Below are positions 37,001 to 49,134 of a DNA stretch of 64,000 bases, piece after piece. Numbering within the stretch: the stretch's first letter is position 1; each line of letters begins with the position of its first letter. The stretch is from Opisthocomus hoazin (taxonomy: Eukaryota; Chordata; Aves; Opisthocomiformes; Opisthocomidae): the NCBI RefSeq assembly GCF_030867145.1, contig NC_134417.1, positions 9,959,577 through 10,023,576 on the forward strand, read 5' to 3'. The notes beneath the pieces are model-generated. The model worked only from the letters and a program-made list of their open reading frames with translations. It was not told the origin of the DNA and searched no databases. Made by a program: the position numbers and the translations under genes.

Positions 37001-38462
37001 AGAACTCTGCCAGAGGAGATGCCTGCATGTTGTTGTCTATCAAAGGCTGCTAGACCACCTCCATCAATGGCTGCTGGAGAAGGAGACTGAGCCTTCAAGC
37101 AACAACTACATTCTCAAGATTCACCCCTCTGGAGCGTGAACCCAGCACACACAACAAATGCAGATCCCTAGCTTCAGACACCAGTCACTGCACTTTTTTA
37201 TAAGGATCAAACTGTCTTTGTCCTAATAATCTCTTTGGTAGATGTGGAGGCATCAAAGCTGGTGGACGGGCTGTGAGATCACGTAATGGAAAACTGGGAG
37301 ACAGGACATGAACTGTTCAGTGTACAGAGGTGGTGCCTGCCTATGGCAAGCTTATGACTCTCGCCTCTGAAGCCTGTAGAAGCTTGAACAAATAAATATA
37401 AATCATCCACAGTATCCACAGAGCAATGAAAATAGGCAATGTCTTACTAAGATGGCCATGCATCCTTTAAATATCCCCTCTGGCTTGCTGGAGAATGCCC
37501 TTATGAATACTTATAATTAATGGTAAGAACTGAGCTGAATACTTCCTAGTGACAGAAAATCATTTTGAGCTAGGCCCTGGTTTTTAACACAGGAAAGGCT
37601 GATGCACCTGTCTGGAGTACTTGTGCTGGACTCGGGCACATGCAGTGGGCAGAGCAAGCCAGGTGGGTGCCCATCCCGAGAACTCAGGGTGAGATTCTGG
37701 CATGTGCCCAGCGGCTGTGAGCTGGCCCTTGGCTTTGACCGCTCACCCTGAGGGCTCGGAGCAGTTGGCAGGGTTCAGGACCTGCGCTGCTCTGCTAACA
37801 GGGCTCACGCTTGGCACATTGAAAAGTTCATCAGCCAGGCCAGAAATTCTGTGTACGGAGGTAAGACATTGGGAAATGGAACTCTAGAATATGAAACTCT
37901 AACAAATTTGTACAAAATATGCCCTTTCAGCCAGCAGCAAATTGAGCCAACATCCACGGCCCAGTGCTTATTAATGCAATCCTCTGGGTTAGGCGAGCAC
38001 AAAATAACTTTTTCTGCATCAGTCTGCCAAGCTCATTTAACGCAACCAGTACCGTTGCAACTTCTTGCAGGTCATGGTTGGTGGTGGTTGAGAAGTCATG
38101 TGAAATGGGAACATCCTCAGTGTTTTTCAACGTGGGAAAAATTTTACAGAGAAATGCCCAAGCAAGGCCAGTTTTGGACTTTGCAACTAAATTATCTAGA
38201 ACATCATTCATCTTTAGCTGGGTAACTATCCCAGTTGCCATTAAAAGGCCAAGGGAAGTAAGCTGAAAACTCAGTTTCAGTTGATCACATGGAGCAGTGA
38301 GCTGAAGGCTGAATAAAAGCTGAGATGTTGAAGGCTGAGAAGCACGAAGCAGGCTTTGGTTTGAAAAAGCCTGGACCATATTTCAAGACGAGGTACCATA
38401 GTGTTTGACTTGGAAATTATGCAACAGAAACAGAACAGGAACCTCTCTCAGAAAACATACAA
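34055..38462. other. Unique non-coding sequence between two inverted CR1 copies
   Basis: No gene recognised. A run of 13 T followed by CCCC lies at 35,894-35,910. 36,530-37,140 is GC-richer and holds a strong splice-donor-like CTG/GTAAGT at about 36,698, but I cannot recognise an exon before it. 37,851-38,379 is unusual in having three overlapping frames open on both strands; see the findings. Confidence 0.55.
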
Positions 38463-38505
38463 AATCACAGAATGTTAGGGGTTGGAAGAGACCTCTGTGG
38501 GTCAT

Positions 38506-39610
38506 CTAGTCCAACCCCCCTGCCGAAGCAGGGTCACCTACAGCAGGCTGTACAGGACCTTGTCCAGGCGGGTCTTGAATATCTCCAGAGAAGGAGACTC
38601 CACAACCTCCCTGGGCAGCCTGTGCCAGTGCTCTGTCACCCTCAAAGTGAAGATGCTTCAGTCTGTGCCCGTTGCCCCTTGTCGTGTTGCTGGGCACCAC
38701 TGAAAAGAGTCTGGCCCCATCCTCCTGACACCCAGGCTTAAGATATTTGTAGGCATTTATAAGGTCCCCTCTCAGCCTTCTCTTCTTCAGGCTGAACAAG
38801 TCCAGCTCCCTCAACCTCTCCTCGTAGGAGAGATGCTCCAGTCCCCTCACCATCCTCGTAGCCCTCCTTAGGACTCTTTCCAGTAGCTCCTCACCTTTGT
38901 GGAACTGGGGAGCCCAGAACTGGACGCGATACTCCAGATGGGGCCTCACTAGGGCTGAGTAGAGGGGGAGGAGATCCTCCCTCGACCTGCTGGCCACACA
39001 CTTCTTAATGCACCCCAGAATGTCATTGGCCTTCTTGGCAGCCAGGGCACACTGCTGGCTTATGGTCAACTTGTCATCCACCAGCACACCCAGGTCCCTC
39101 TCCACAGAGCTGCTCTCCAGCAGGTCCACCCCAAGCCTGTACTGATGCATGGGGTTGTTCCTCCCCAGGTGCAGGACTCTGCACTTGCCCTTGTTGAACC
39201 TCATCAGGTTCCTCTGCGCCCAACTTTCCAGCCTGTCCAGGTCTCGCTGAATGGCAGCACAGCCTTCTGGTGTATCCATCTGGTGTATCCATCACTCCTC
39301 TCAGTTTTGTGTCATCAGCAAACTTGCTGAGGGTACACTCTAACTCTTCATCCAGGTTGTTGATGAAGAAGTTAAACAAGATTGGGCCCAGTACTGACCC
39401 CTGGGGTACACTACCAGTTACCGGCCTTGAGCTACACTCAGCGCCGCTGATGACAACCCTCTGAGTTCTGCCATTCAGCCAGTTCTCAATCCACCTCACT
39501 GACCACTCATCCAGCCCACACCTCCCGAGCTTCCCTAGGAGGATGTTATAGGAGACCGTGTCAAAAGCCTTGCTGAAGTCGAGGTAGACAACATCCACTG
39601 GTCTCCCCTC
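38506..39610 (-). pseudogene. CR1 ORF2 fragment (RT core to C-terminus), frameshifted
   Basis: Read from 39,610 downwards, it has the RT motif DFSKAFDTV (about 39,554-39,580), the PQGSVLGP motif of RT block 4/B, and the catalytic FADD at 39,311-39,322. The next segment is in another frame because a 13-bp unit is tandemly repeated at 39,268-39,293. Reading then resumes as the linker that leads to [12 protein letters not shown] and on to [12 protein letters not shown]. Near 38,655 about 32 bp are missing relative to the 33.3-kb copy. This shifts the frame again, so the real C-terminus (LEIFKTRL...) is no longer in register. RT motifs are present but the gene is dead. Confidence 0.9.
39268..39293 (-). 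repeat. 13-bp tandem duplication inside CR1
   Basis: TGGTGTATCCATC occurs twice head to tail (39,268-39,280 and 39,281-39,293). Because 13 is not a multiple of three, it shifts the ORF2 frame directly after the FADD-containing segment. Confidence 0.92.
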
Positions 39611-41894
39611 ATATACATAATTCAAATATTTCTGGTATTTTATTGATAACCTGTAAATACAAATAAGCTTATTCTGGAGTGTCATAAGGTATCCAATAGG
39701 TGCTGACTCAATTGCATTCCAGAGGAACTGCTCTGAGGCATGGAGAAGGATGTAGATAATAACTGTCATTCTCATGGAAAAAATGTTGTGGTATTTCCAA
39801 CCAACCTATGTACTTCTATATCAGGGAAGAGTTGTTGGACATACCATGTCAAATTGTGGAAAGCCTCTCATTTTCTGCTGGAATAGTGGAGGGACTCCTG
39901 CATGGATAAGTTTTCTTGGCACGTATTTTTTAATCCATCTAGCACAATATATGAAAATTGGCCAAGCTAAGATACTCTTCCTCCCCTCCATATTTACATA
40001 CTCTCCACGCGAGCTAATGCTCAAACCAGGAGTGTTCCTGCACTGGCCTGTTTGTCAGTAAGCTAAGCTCTGCAGTGTAAACCCCTGTAGATTCACAAAG
40101 ATAAGTATGGCTTTCACCTATCTATTCTCCCTTTGGGCCTCCATCCATCTTGCCTTGTCCTTTTGCACCCATTTAATCTGACTGCTTTAAACAATTGTGA
40201 TAGAGACTCTGACATTCTTGCCTAGTGCCCTGGTCATGTGTTTCTCTGAAAACACTGAAGCAGAAGTCAGATGGTGGAGGCGTCTTCAGCTCAGCAGAAA
40301 CTCTGGAGGCCTCCAGGAAATATTTCAGTGAAGCTGAGGTGATGGGTGGAAAAAAGGCAGCAAGGCTGGGGAGGGAAGAAAGACATATTTTTTGTTATTT
40401 TAAACACATGTATTTGCCTTGATTCATAATGGGAATTTGGGTGGGAAGCACAGCTGAGAGGACGGAGGGAGAGGCTTATTTTTATTATGAAAATATGTGC
40501 TAATTGTGGCTCAAAGCAGGGAGAGAGGGTGGGACGGCGTATGATGGAGAAGCCACCTGCAGTGGAGGTGGGGAAGGAAGAGAAAAAGGGCAAAAGGATA
40601 CTACATTTCTCATATCTGTCAATTTGAAAATATACCTATTTCTTCTCTAGTGACTGAACTCCAGCTAACCAGGCAGCCTCAGACCACTGAGTAACTCAGG
40701 TTCAGCTCTGCTTCTGGCAATAGCTTTTATGGCTTGGTTCTTGCACCTTTTATTTAGACTTGTGTGAACAACTGTTTTTGGTTAGAATGAAATGTTTCAG
40801 TTGACCCAAAACTGACATTTGTTTTCACTCAGTCTTCTACAAAGCATATTCTTTCCCTTTCAGGCATCAGTTTGTATTCTGGTTGTGTTTGTTTAACGCC
40901 AAGTAGTGGAAATGCAGAGAGGTGTGATTTATACATGCAAGAAATTGGAAAAAGTTCTCTTCTTTCTCAGCAATGAAAAACCCAGTAACGTCCACATCAC
41001 TCTCCCATGTTGTAAGAGAAGTCTCTTTCAGCCTTTTACTTTCTGAGAAACTTTTAACCCCCAGGCTATGGGTGATTCTGATCAGCAGGGTGTCCGGCCA
41101 GGACTCTGTATTAAATGCCTGATGATGTATTGGTATTGATGCTGATAAGGAGTCAGGCACCCAGTTGCTCCACACGTTGGGTAAATGCCCAAATGCTCTT
41201 TTTCTCAATGGCTAAGGTAGAGCTCCATCCAAAATAGAACAGCTTCATTAGGAGAGACCCATAGCATGATGTTAATTAATCTCAAACTATTTGGCAGGGA
41301 GAGTTCAGGCAGCAACTCAACCAGCATTATTTGAATTAATAGACTAATTGCTGCGGTCTGAGTTTTTTGGAGCCTTACTTTGTGGTTTTTTTTAGTACCC
41401 AGAATGTAAATGTGGGTCATTAGCACAATGTTATCTGGGGTCCTCAGATGCAATCTTGTCTAGATGTGCTGGAGGGGTTCCACCACAAATGTCAGGAGAT
41501 ACATCTTGTTCTGCAGTAAATCATATAAACTCCAATGGGCCTGGTACTTCTTCTTAAACAGTAAAAGAAGCTCCACTGTTTCCATTCACTGTTCTAGTTT
41601 CCTCTTAACCTAAATGATTCAGCCCTGCTCCTCTGCAGATGACTCTTGGGCCAGTGACCTTCAAAAAGAAATACAGCAGGATTTTTTTTTCATTTTGTTT
41701 CTTTTAAGCCTTGTAGGCAACTAAAAAAGCAGAAGGGCTCATAATTCCCATCAAATACCTTCTGCTTTCACCTTTGAAAAATCCTGCTGTGATCCTAACC
41801 GCATTGTTTAGGTGTCTAATACCTTTGAAATCTACTCCTAAAACACTTCAACCTTTATGCAGCAAAGTGCAATACTTAATGCCTGGCTGAATGA
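39611..41894. other. Unique non-coding sequence
   Basis: No gene or repeat recognised. 40,260-40,600 is purine-rich on the plus strand. Minus-strand frames at 40,867-41,208 and 40,291-40,593 have no recognisable motifs. Confidence 0.6.
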
Positions 41895-42330
41895 GACTCC
41901 ACCCGGAGTCCTGCATCCAGCTCTGGAGTCCTCAGCACAGGACAGACATGGACCTCTTGGAGCCGGGCCAGAGGAGGCCACAAAAATGACCAGAAGGCTG
42001 GAACACCTCTCCTATGAGGAAAGGCTGAGAGAGTTGGGGCTGTTAAGCGTGGAGAAGAGAAGGCTCTGGGGAGACCTTAGAGCAGCCTTCCAGTACCTGA
42101 AGGGGCCTGCCAGAAAGCTGGAGAGGGACTATTTACAAGGGCATGATAGGACAAGGGGTAATGACTTCAAACTGAAAGAGGGTAGATTTAGATTAGATAC
42201 AAGGAAGAAATTCTTTACTATGAGGGTGGTGAGGCACTGACACAGGTTGCCCAGGGAAGCTGTGTCTGCCCCCTCCCTGGAAGCGTTCAAGACCAGGTTG
42301 GATGGCGCTTTGAGTAATCTGGTCTAGTGG
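41895..42330 (+). pseudogene. CR1 ORF2 C-terminal remnant with nonsense mutation
   Basis: The frame follows CR1 up to ...TMRVVRH and then hits TGA at 42,238-42,240, where CR1 has a tryptophan (TGG) in the EHW/RHW motif. A single G-to-A change explains it. Downstream the same frame continues as CR1 (RLPREAVSAPSLEAFKTRLDG...) to the normal stop near 42,327. The upstream part, before about 41,895, is not CR1. Confidence 0.82.
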
Positions 42331-42415
42331 AAGATGTCCCTACCCATAGCAGGGGGGTTGGAACTACATGACCTTTAAGGTCCCTTCCCACCCAAACCAT
42401 TCTATGATTCTACGA
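41895..42415 (+). mobile_element. CR1 LINE, older subfamily, 3' fragment
   Basis: About 520 bp. It encodes the CR1 ORF2 C-terminal region ([36 protein letters not shown]...) and then carries a different 3' UTR type from the other copies: 'gaactacatgacctttaag' and 'ccttcccacccaaacc'. It ends in ATTCTATGATTCTACG at 42,399-42,414. This UTR is the type I associate with older, widespread CR1 subfamilies. The body is more diverged, and the frame is closed by a premature stop at 42,238-42,240. The left border is approximate. Confidence 0.9.
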
Positions 42416-45109
42416 TAAGGAGTGTTAAGGAGTAGATGAAGAGTAAAATTTGGGTTGCACTCTTTCTGTTCCAAGAACCAAGTGGGACTTTTGGTGAGGG
42501 AGAAAAGAAGGAAAGGAAAATCATTAGGGATATACTGATCTGCTCTGAGTCTACAGCCAAGTTTTTCCTACTCTCCCACTCAAACAAGTTCTCATTGTCT
42601 GCTGCTTTATGTGAATTATCATTAACCACAACCTGACTGCTGTATTCTGCTTACCCAGTAAGCACGCTTAGCCTCTGACAACTCTCACAACTTGCCTATA
42701 ACTATTGGGATAATTTCAGTATGAAAAACAGTACATAAAAATCAAACTCTTCTACAGCTCTTCTGACACTGTTTGTCATGAAAACACAGTAAGCAGATAG
42801 ATACATTTAGTATTAATCCATGAAGTCTCGCAGAGAAAACATTTTTTGTAGGCACCACAAAATGTTCTGCTAATTTTTTTGTTCTTCGCACACAAAAGTT
42901 GGCCAGGAGGTTCTCTTGAGAAGAGCTTTACAGTGAGCTTCAATGAGCTCTGCAGTGGAAAAAAGCTCCTAAGGGACCATGCATGTAGCAATAAAGAGGG
43001 TGAGTCAATTAGAAAATCATCCGTGCCATGTGATGCAGGAAGTTCTGTGGCTGGTATATATACTACAGCTTTCCCATAAATAGAAGTGAGGAAATTGTTG
43101 CTCTAAAACTTGAATGTGTAGCTAATTTGAGTGCGATCTCACAGAGGGTTGTTGTGGAGTTCCTATTTGTTATTATTTGGTGATTAAGCATAGCTTGTAC
43201 ATCTGAAACTCTTTGTCTATTCATTCCACTTTTAGACTTGTAGCAGCCGATCCCATACAAATTCACAACAGAAAGATGATTCAAGCAGAGATTTCTCTCT
43301 GTTTTGGGGATTTGCAAAGGCTTCCTCAGCCCTCATAATTCTGCTCATTAACTCCTTGACTGCTGTCATAAATCTTGTATTTTGATAACTCACTCATTAG
43401 CCCAGGCAAACAACATGCAGCCTTTGGCAGAGCTCAGGACCCATCTTCTATATAGCAGAAAGCAACCAAACATCTGGCTTCTTCACTAGAATTTTAAGCT
43501 TTATACATCTACACTTTGCTTTTCGCTACTCTGAAAAAAAGCCTGATGCTTGGATTTCCTAGGCTCAGTTCTTTTTTTCAGTTAGGCGGTATTTTACCCT
43601 GGTGTACTTTCATTTCGCTTAATGAAAGTTACTGTTTTCCAGTGAATAGAGAATCATTAATCATACATTGTATCTTCAAACAAAATCCATAGACAGTTTT
43701 CTTATTCTAAAGGAAAACCCTCCCTCCTCCTCTGAAGTCCCATGTTTCACAAAAGGTTTCCCACTACCCGGAGACTAATGAGTGACTGGAAATCTGTGTC
43801 CCCAAAGGCCATGGACTCAAAAAATAAATAATTAGACTGCCACCAGCTGTTTCAGTTAAAAGTGATGTAACTGTTGAGACTTCTGCTTCCATACACACAA
43901 ACAAGATAAGCAATGGTCAGGAAGGAATTTTTCATAAGTACCAAATTATCTGATGTACTTAAATAAGAATTTTTAGTCAAGAAAACACACATACAAAAAA
44001 TATTTTCCAGCATGAATAAATGTTAAAAATTTAGTCTTTTGTGTATAAGCTGTCACACACATACAGAAACTGGCAGGAATTTATGAGGTTGTAGAGCATG
44101 TATGATGAGAATATGGATAACTGGGAATACTAATAGCATCAGTAAAGGCCAGCTCTTTTAGAGTACTGAAAAGCTAGCACTGAACTATTTGTCTACTGCT
44201 TTCCAATCAAAATTTCAACAGCAAAGCAGCACAGTCTTTTTCTGAAATCTTGACATTACAATTAACTTACTTTTCTCATATCTATTGAGAGAGAAAACAA
44301 AACCAGAATTCTGTAAGTCCTTACATCCCTGAAAGTCTTCCTAAATCTCAAGTCACTGTCCAAAAGCACCGATTTAAAAGCGGCACACAGTGAGCAGGGC
44401 CTTCATTGCCAAGCTGCAAGTGAACAAGTTCTTTGCATGCTACCAGTTCTATGCTATTGCCAGGTTTTCCATTCACTGTGATAAGGACCATGCTTTGATT
44501 TGAACACTTTTGATCTGGATCACAGCCATTTTATCTGTTACACTGGTGTTAATGTATGTAGCTAAATGATTGCTATAGCACCAAAACTTTTAATGATGAT
44601 GAGGATCAGAATGAAATTACATAAAGAGTTATTCCATAAAAAGTGCTGAAGGTGGCTTTTGAGGGTTTCTGAACCAGTTATCAAGTGATGTTTATGTACA
44701 GACATCACAGTGATCCACTGGGAAACCCAAGCCTCGATAGTAAAAGCCCATCTTTTACCCTTTTCTTTTAGGTCAAGTGAAAGTACTGCTGAAAGTATTG
44801 TGGAACACCCTGTTTTCTCAATAGAAATTATATGACCCCCTCTGCCTTCCTGAAACTTTTTCCATGTCTTAAATTTTATGAATGACAAAATAATGACAGC
44901 TGCATCCTTTCTCACTTCTTAAAGGAATGCAGCTAACACTACCCAGGAAGACAAACAGCCAGGGCTGAGGGGAGCCGGGTACGGAGAGAACTTGCATGGT
45001 TCAGGAAAACAAGCAGTGTAAAAGATTCCTGAAAACATTAAACTAAAATATAATTACCAAAACAGCTTTGAAAGGAGGGAGTTAAATTACTGAGCGTGGC
45101 TGTGATCAT
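42416..45109. other. Unique non-coding sequence
   Basis: No gene or repeat recognised. A single AP-1-like TGAGTCA occurs near 43,002. 43,480-44,300 is AT-rich and repeat-poor. The longest open frame, on the minus strand at 44,562-44,915, has no recognisable motif. Confidence 0.6.
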
Positions 45110-45180
45110 TCTCCTGGTTTAAATTACTCTGGTATAAATAAAATGAAATAGGACCTGGACTCTGCTAATTAACTACCCTA
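45110..45180. repeat. Possible old dispersed-repeat fragment
   Basis: 'tctcctggtttaaattactc' followed by 'tggtataaataaaatgaaat' resembles an ancient amniote repeat with 'ttacaccggtgtaaat' and 'ggagtaactcc' motifs. Weak and from memory. Confidence 0.28.
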
Positions 45181-45854
45181 CCCACAGGTGATCACAATAT
45201 GTGTCATATAAGACCCCTGCAAAAGCAAAATTTATACACCTAGAAATGACAAGTGTGCATATTAAAACCATTTCTGCAGTTTACAAAAATAGCAAAGTCC
45301 TGTGATAGCTCACCAGGAAAATTATTGTGGAAGAGAGGTGGGGGTGTGGAGGAAATTCTGCATACATTTAGAAGTAATGGTTTAGACAACATTTCCCTTG
45401 AATTAGTTCATTTTAAAAGAGAACAAAGGGTTTGTCCTGCTGGGTAGCTTTTCAACAGCGATGCCCTGCTGCCTTTAGTTCAGATCTGCAACATTATGTG
45501 GTTTCAATTAGTGGTAGCACTTGCAAAACTAGTAACACAGACATTTTGGCATGAAATTTGACTCCAAGGCGGTGAAGGGTACTTAAGCTCTGCTCAGGGG
45601 TGGGTGGAGAAATACAGTATATTTGAAACAGCGTTGATCATTCGTCATAATGGTGTCACTTCTAAAAACCTCACTGTATGTTTATAGGCTTGGCTTTTCA
45701 TTTCTTCTTTGCCTCCCTGTTTAGACTTTGCTTTCCACTTATCTGGCATCCCTATTTCCTGCCTCTTTTGTCACCTGGCTGCTTACTAGGACCTCAGTTA
45801 AGTTTTTCTTCAGGCTTTTAGGTCAGCCAAGTGTCCTAGCTAAACATGCTCCAA

Positions 45855-45945
45855 ATACTATAGTGCATACAACGCTTAGTATTTACAGAGTCCTCTTCAT
45901 CTTCAAAGTCCTTTGCAAACACTAGTTACAATAAGAAAAATCCTG
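45855..45945 (-). repeat. MIR-like fragment
   Basis: 'atcttcaaagtcctttgcaa' followed by 'acactagttacaata' and later 'aatcctgcattg' parallels the reverse complement of the MIR 3' region (aagcgctttacaaatattaactcatttaatcctcacaa). Collinear but short. Confidence 0.4.
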
Positions 45946-48599
45946 CATTGTCAGGGACTGACTGGTGCAGTAGTCCGTCTTCCCGCTAAGGCTGTGAAGC
46001 AATTACTAAAATACCCTTTTAAGGCAAATGTTAATTCCTTTAACTCTGCAGTCAGGAAAGCTGACTTCTGTTGCTATTCTTTATCAATGTAAGTGCTTCT
46101 TGTAATACATCTCCTGGCAGAAAATAGCCTCTGTGTGATTCAACAAAGTTTCCTAGTCCTACTTCTGCGAGATATCTTGATAGGCAGGTGACATTTTGAT
46201 AAGCAAAATAACAAATGTCACTACTGTGGTGATAGACATATACAATATTCCAAATATCCACTGAAAGAGAAGCGTTTAATACAGGCATGAGAGAGGCAAC
46301 TGCTTGACAGGATTTGAACATGTATAACTATAATATTTTTAGCAATAAAGTCAATAATTCTTCTCACTATCACATCTATCATGGTGCTAAAGTAGTTTTT
46401 ATCAAGACTTTCCTATATGCTACTCTAGTTTGGTGATTGTCAACAAACACAGCATAGCTGAAAGGAGACTACAGCACAGACAGGAGGACTTTTTTTTCCA
46501 GAGTTGCATTCCTAATCTCCACTAAAGGGCTTAGATTTATTTTGATGGTGCTGAAGGTTGGAGTTCTGAAAGGACCCTAAAGATGGTTCCCATGTATTTG
46601 TTTTGCTAACCTAATGCTGATAACAGACTTTATAAAAAAGTCTTGCTTTAAAATCACTACATATTTGGTAATGTTTCACTTTGATACTTGTGGTTGCTCT
46701 AAAGCTGAAACAAAATTTAGGAGCTGCAAATGGAAATGGAATGAAAGTGTGGAAAACGCGGCTCATGTCAAACCCCGCTGCATTCACCTGCTGCGTTATT
46801 CACTTGTCTGGTCAGCAGCATTTATTTTTATCAGTGCCTTGCTTGCACAGCCATTTAGCCTTAGTCTCACTCGCACTAGGAAGCAGCAACCTGAACTAAG
46901 GAGCAGAGGAGGGAGCAAAAGCATGGGACGTGGTTAGACTTTCTCTTTCTGAGCTGCTTAACAGAAATGGGACTATAAATGTGCAGTTAGGCCACTGTGA
47001 TCAAGCTCCTATGCAGTGTAGCTCAACTGATTTTGAGCAAGAATACCAAATCTACCCCACACTTCTTCAAAGTGTCTGCAACAGGAGCGTCTTATTTTGG
47101 TAACAGTCTTTCTTTTCACATGACAGGTAATCCACAATGATCCACAATCATACAAGAAGGCTTTTCCCAGTTTCATTCAGACTGCTTAACAGCTTTATTG
47201 CAATTCTAGGAACAAAGACGATCACATTTCACTGATTTAAGAGAGTAAGTTTAATGCACTGTGCCTTTTGCCACCACCCTGACAGGCCTTTTTTGTGTGT
47301 GTGATTAATACATGTATTAATGCTAATAAAACACTTATGGAGTTTCCCAGATGTAGACATGGCCCCTTAATCCTTCCCTGTTCTGCTGGGGATAATCATT
47401 TTTACAACATGAGATCATTTGCACCAGTGAAGTGCATTTTAACACCTTGCACTGTTATCTATATGAACTGATGATCCTAATAGAATCCCAGCAGTGCATT
47501 TAAACTTTATTTCCTAGGTTAATCAGACTAAAAGACAGTTAACTAAGTTTCCCAAAGGGGGCCTTCTTTACATTAAAAAAAAAAGAACATACTACTAGAA
47601 TTGTTCATCGTCAGAAACTTCACTCATTGAGAAAAGAAAGGCAGCAATGCTATAAAAAGAAAGGATGTTTTTGTCTTATAGTGGACAGCATGGCACACAC
47701 ACACAAAAAAAAAGAAGAAATATTTTCTGAACAAAGAAGTCAGGCCAGTCCCCCTTTTTTTGATCTTTAATCCCTTCTCTCCCAAGTAGAATGGCAAAGG
47801 AGCCCTTCTCTCTTTCTAATAAATAGCTAGCAAAGGCAGGCATTCAATGCTGTGTCCCTTTGATCAGCACAAAGCTGTCAGCTCCTGCCGCTTTTTTTTC
47901 TACCAGCTCTTGTTCCTGGTTAAAAGTGGAAGTAATACCCCCTGAAAGCAATACCCTAGGTGTCCTGCAAATCATCAATCCTATTTTTTTTCCGTGTTGT
48001 TTTTCAGTGGCCCACCCTCCTGGCCTGCGCAACCTCCTTACTGACACCCCTCTTCCTCTTTCCACCTTTTTTCCAGAATACCAGTTTCATTTGATACGCA
48101 ATTCAATGTGCCAGTCTGACCTACTGGGACCTTGCTGTCTGAGACTCTACCACTGCGCAGACAGGGGAAACCTGCCTTCTAGCAATAAACAATGTTTACT
48201 TCCATACATTTATCTTCCTGTAAAGGAATTAAAAAATACTTCATAGACACAGCAAAGGGATTTTTGGAAATTAGCTTTTAATAATTTATAATAGTTCTAA
48301 CTTTAAATAAAGCCAGCCCAAACAACAAATAAAAATATTACAGGTTATGCTTGACCGAGTATCTGAGATCCCATTTTGTTCCAATCTTCAGGCTGCTGCA
48401 CTTCAGCCGACATCATTGCATCTCAGCAGTAAACAGTCTGCAAACACTGCTGCTTCCAGACAGGTCACTCCGTGCATGTTCAAGCAGGCTCGTTGTTTCT
48501 GCTCAGATTACCTGCAATCCGCATTTCTGCTCCTCGCAGTCTCAGGACCTGACATAGAGTTTGCAAATACTATGCAAAGGAAATAATTCACAAAGGCAA
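45946..48599. other. Unique non-coding sequence
   Basis: No gene recognised. 47,280-47,660 is AT-rich and repeat-poor. Short simple runs occur at 47,572-47,584 (A) and 47,696-47,712 (CA then A). Open frames at 47,844-48,246 on both strands lack motifs. Confidence 0.58.
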
Positions 48600-48685
48600 A
48601 CAATTGCAATCAAGTGTAGAGCAGGAGACTGGCTGGTAATGGGAGAGCAGGGCAGAGGCTTTGGTGTCTGCGTGTGTGTAGAAAG

Positions 48686-48736
48686 AGTTGGAGGGGGGAG
48701 GAACGGGGGAGTAAGGAAAAGCGACTATATAAAAGG
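48686..48736 (+). promoter_or_regulatory. Promoter-like G-rich block plus TATA box
   Basis: A G-rich stretch with runs of six and five G (about 48,690-48,710) is followed by a strong TATA-box match TATATAAAAGG at 48,726-48,736. A start site would be expected near 48,757. The TATA word is close to the ideal vertebrate form, but such words also arise by chance in AT-rich DNA. No recognisable first coding exon follows, so any transcript would be non-coding or spliced to exons I cannot see. Tentative. Confidence 0.3.
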
Positions 48737-49134
48737 TCATTATTGCTAGACAATGTCGTATCCTTAGTGACATGTCATGATGTTTAAATACCTTTGCCAT
48801 TTCCCCCTGGTGATTGCTGCACTGGGTGCGCTTTTTGTGCCTATCAAGATATGTTTTTCAAAAATCAGGATGGAGTGAATGCCGCTCGTTGTTCTGGCTG
48901 CAAAATGTCAAACTGCAGTGGAAAGAAATACAGCATTGCAGTGGTGGTGCACTGAGGCCCCCGGTAGGAAAGCAGGAGCTATTAAGTGGAAAATTCCTGC
49001 AGAGGACGTGTTTCCATTTCTAATGTGAAGAAAGAGGGTGTTGTTTGAGCCTGGCAGGTCTGTGGAAAATGCAGAAAACACAGGGAAGATGAGAAAATGA
49101 CCTCATTGAACTGTGAGGACTTTAGCAAATAACC

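Larger units (their letters stand above)
38463..39610 (-). mobile_element. CR1 LINE, 5'-truncated, frameshifted copy
   Basis: About 1.15 kb of CR1 in minus orientation, with its 3' end at the left border. There the reverse-complement CR1 3' UTR is followed by only about one octamer copy (TCACAGAAT on the plus strand). It extends up into the RT domain. Similarity stops near 39,610, just before the [18 protein letters not shown] segment. Its 219-residue counterpart is the plus-strand copy at 33.3 kb. Two indels break the frame: a 13-bp tandem duplication at 39,268-39,293 and a deletion of about 32 bp near 38,655. Confidence 0.95.
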
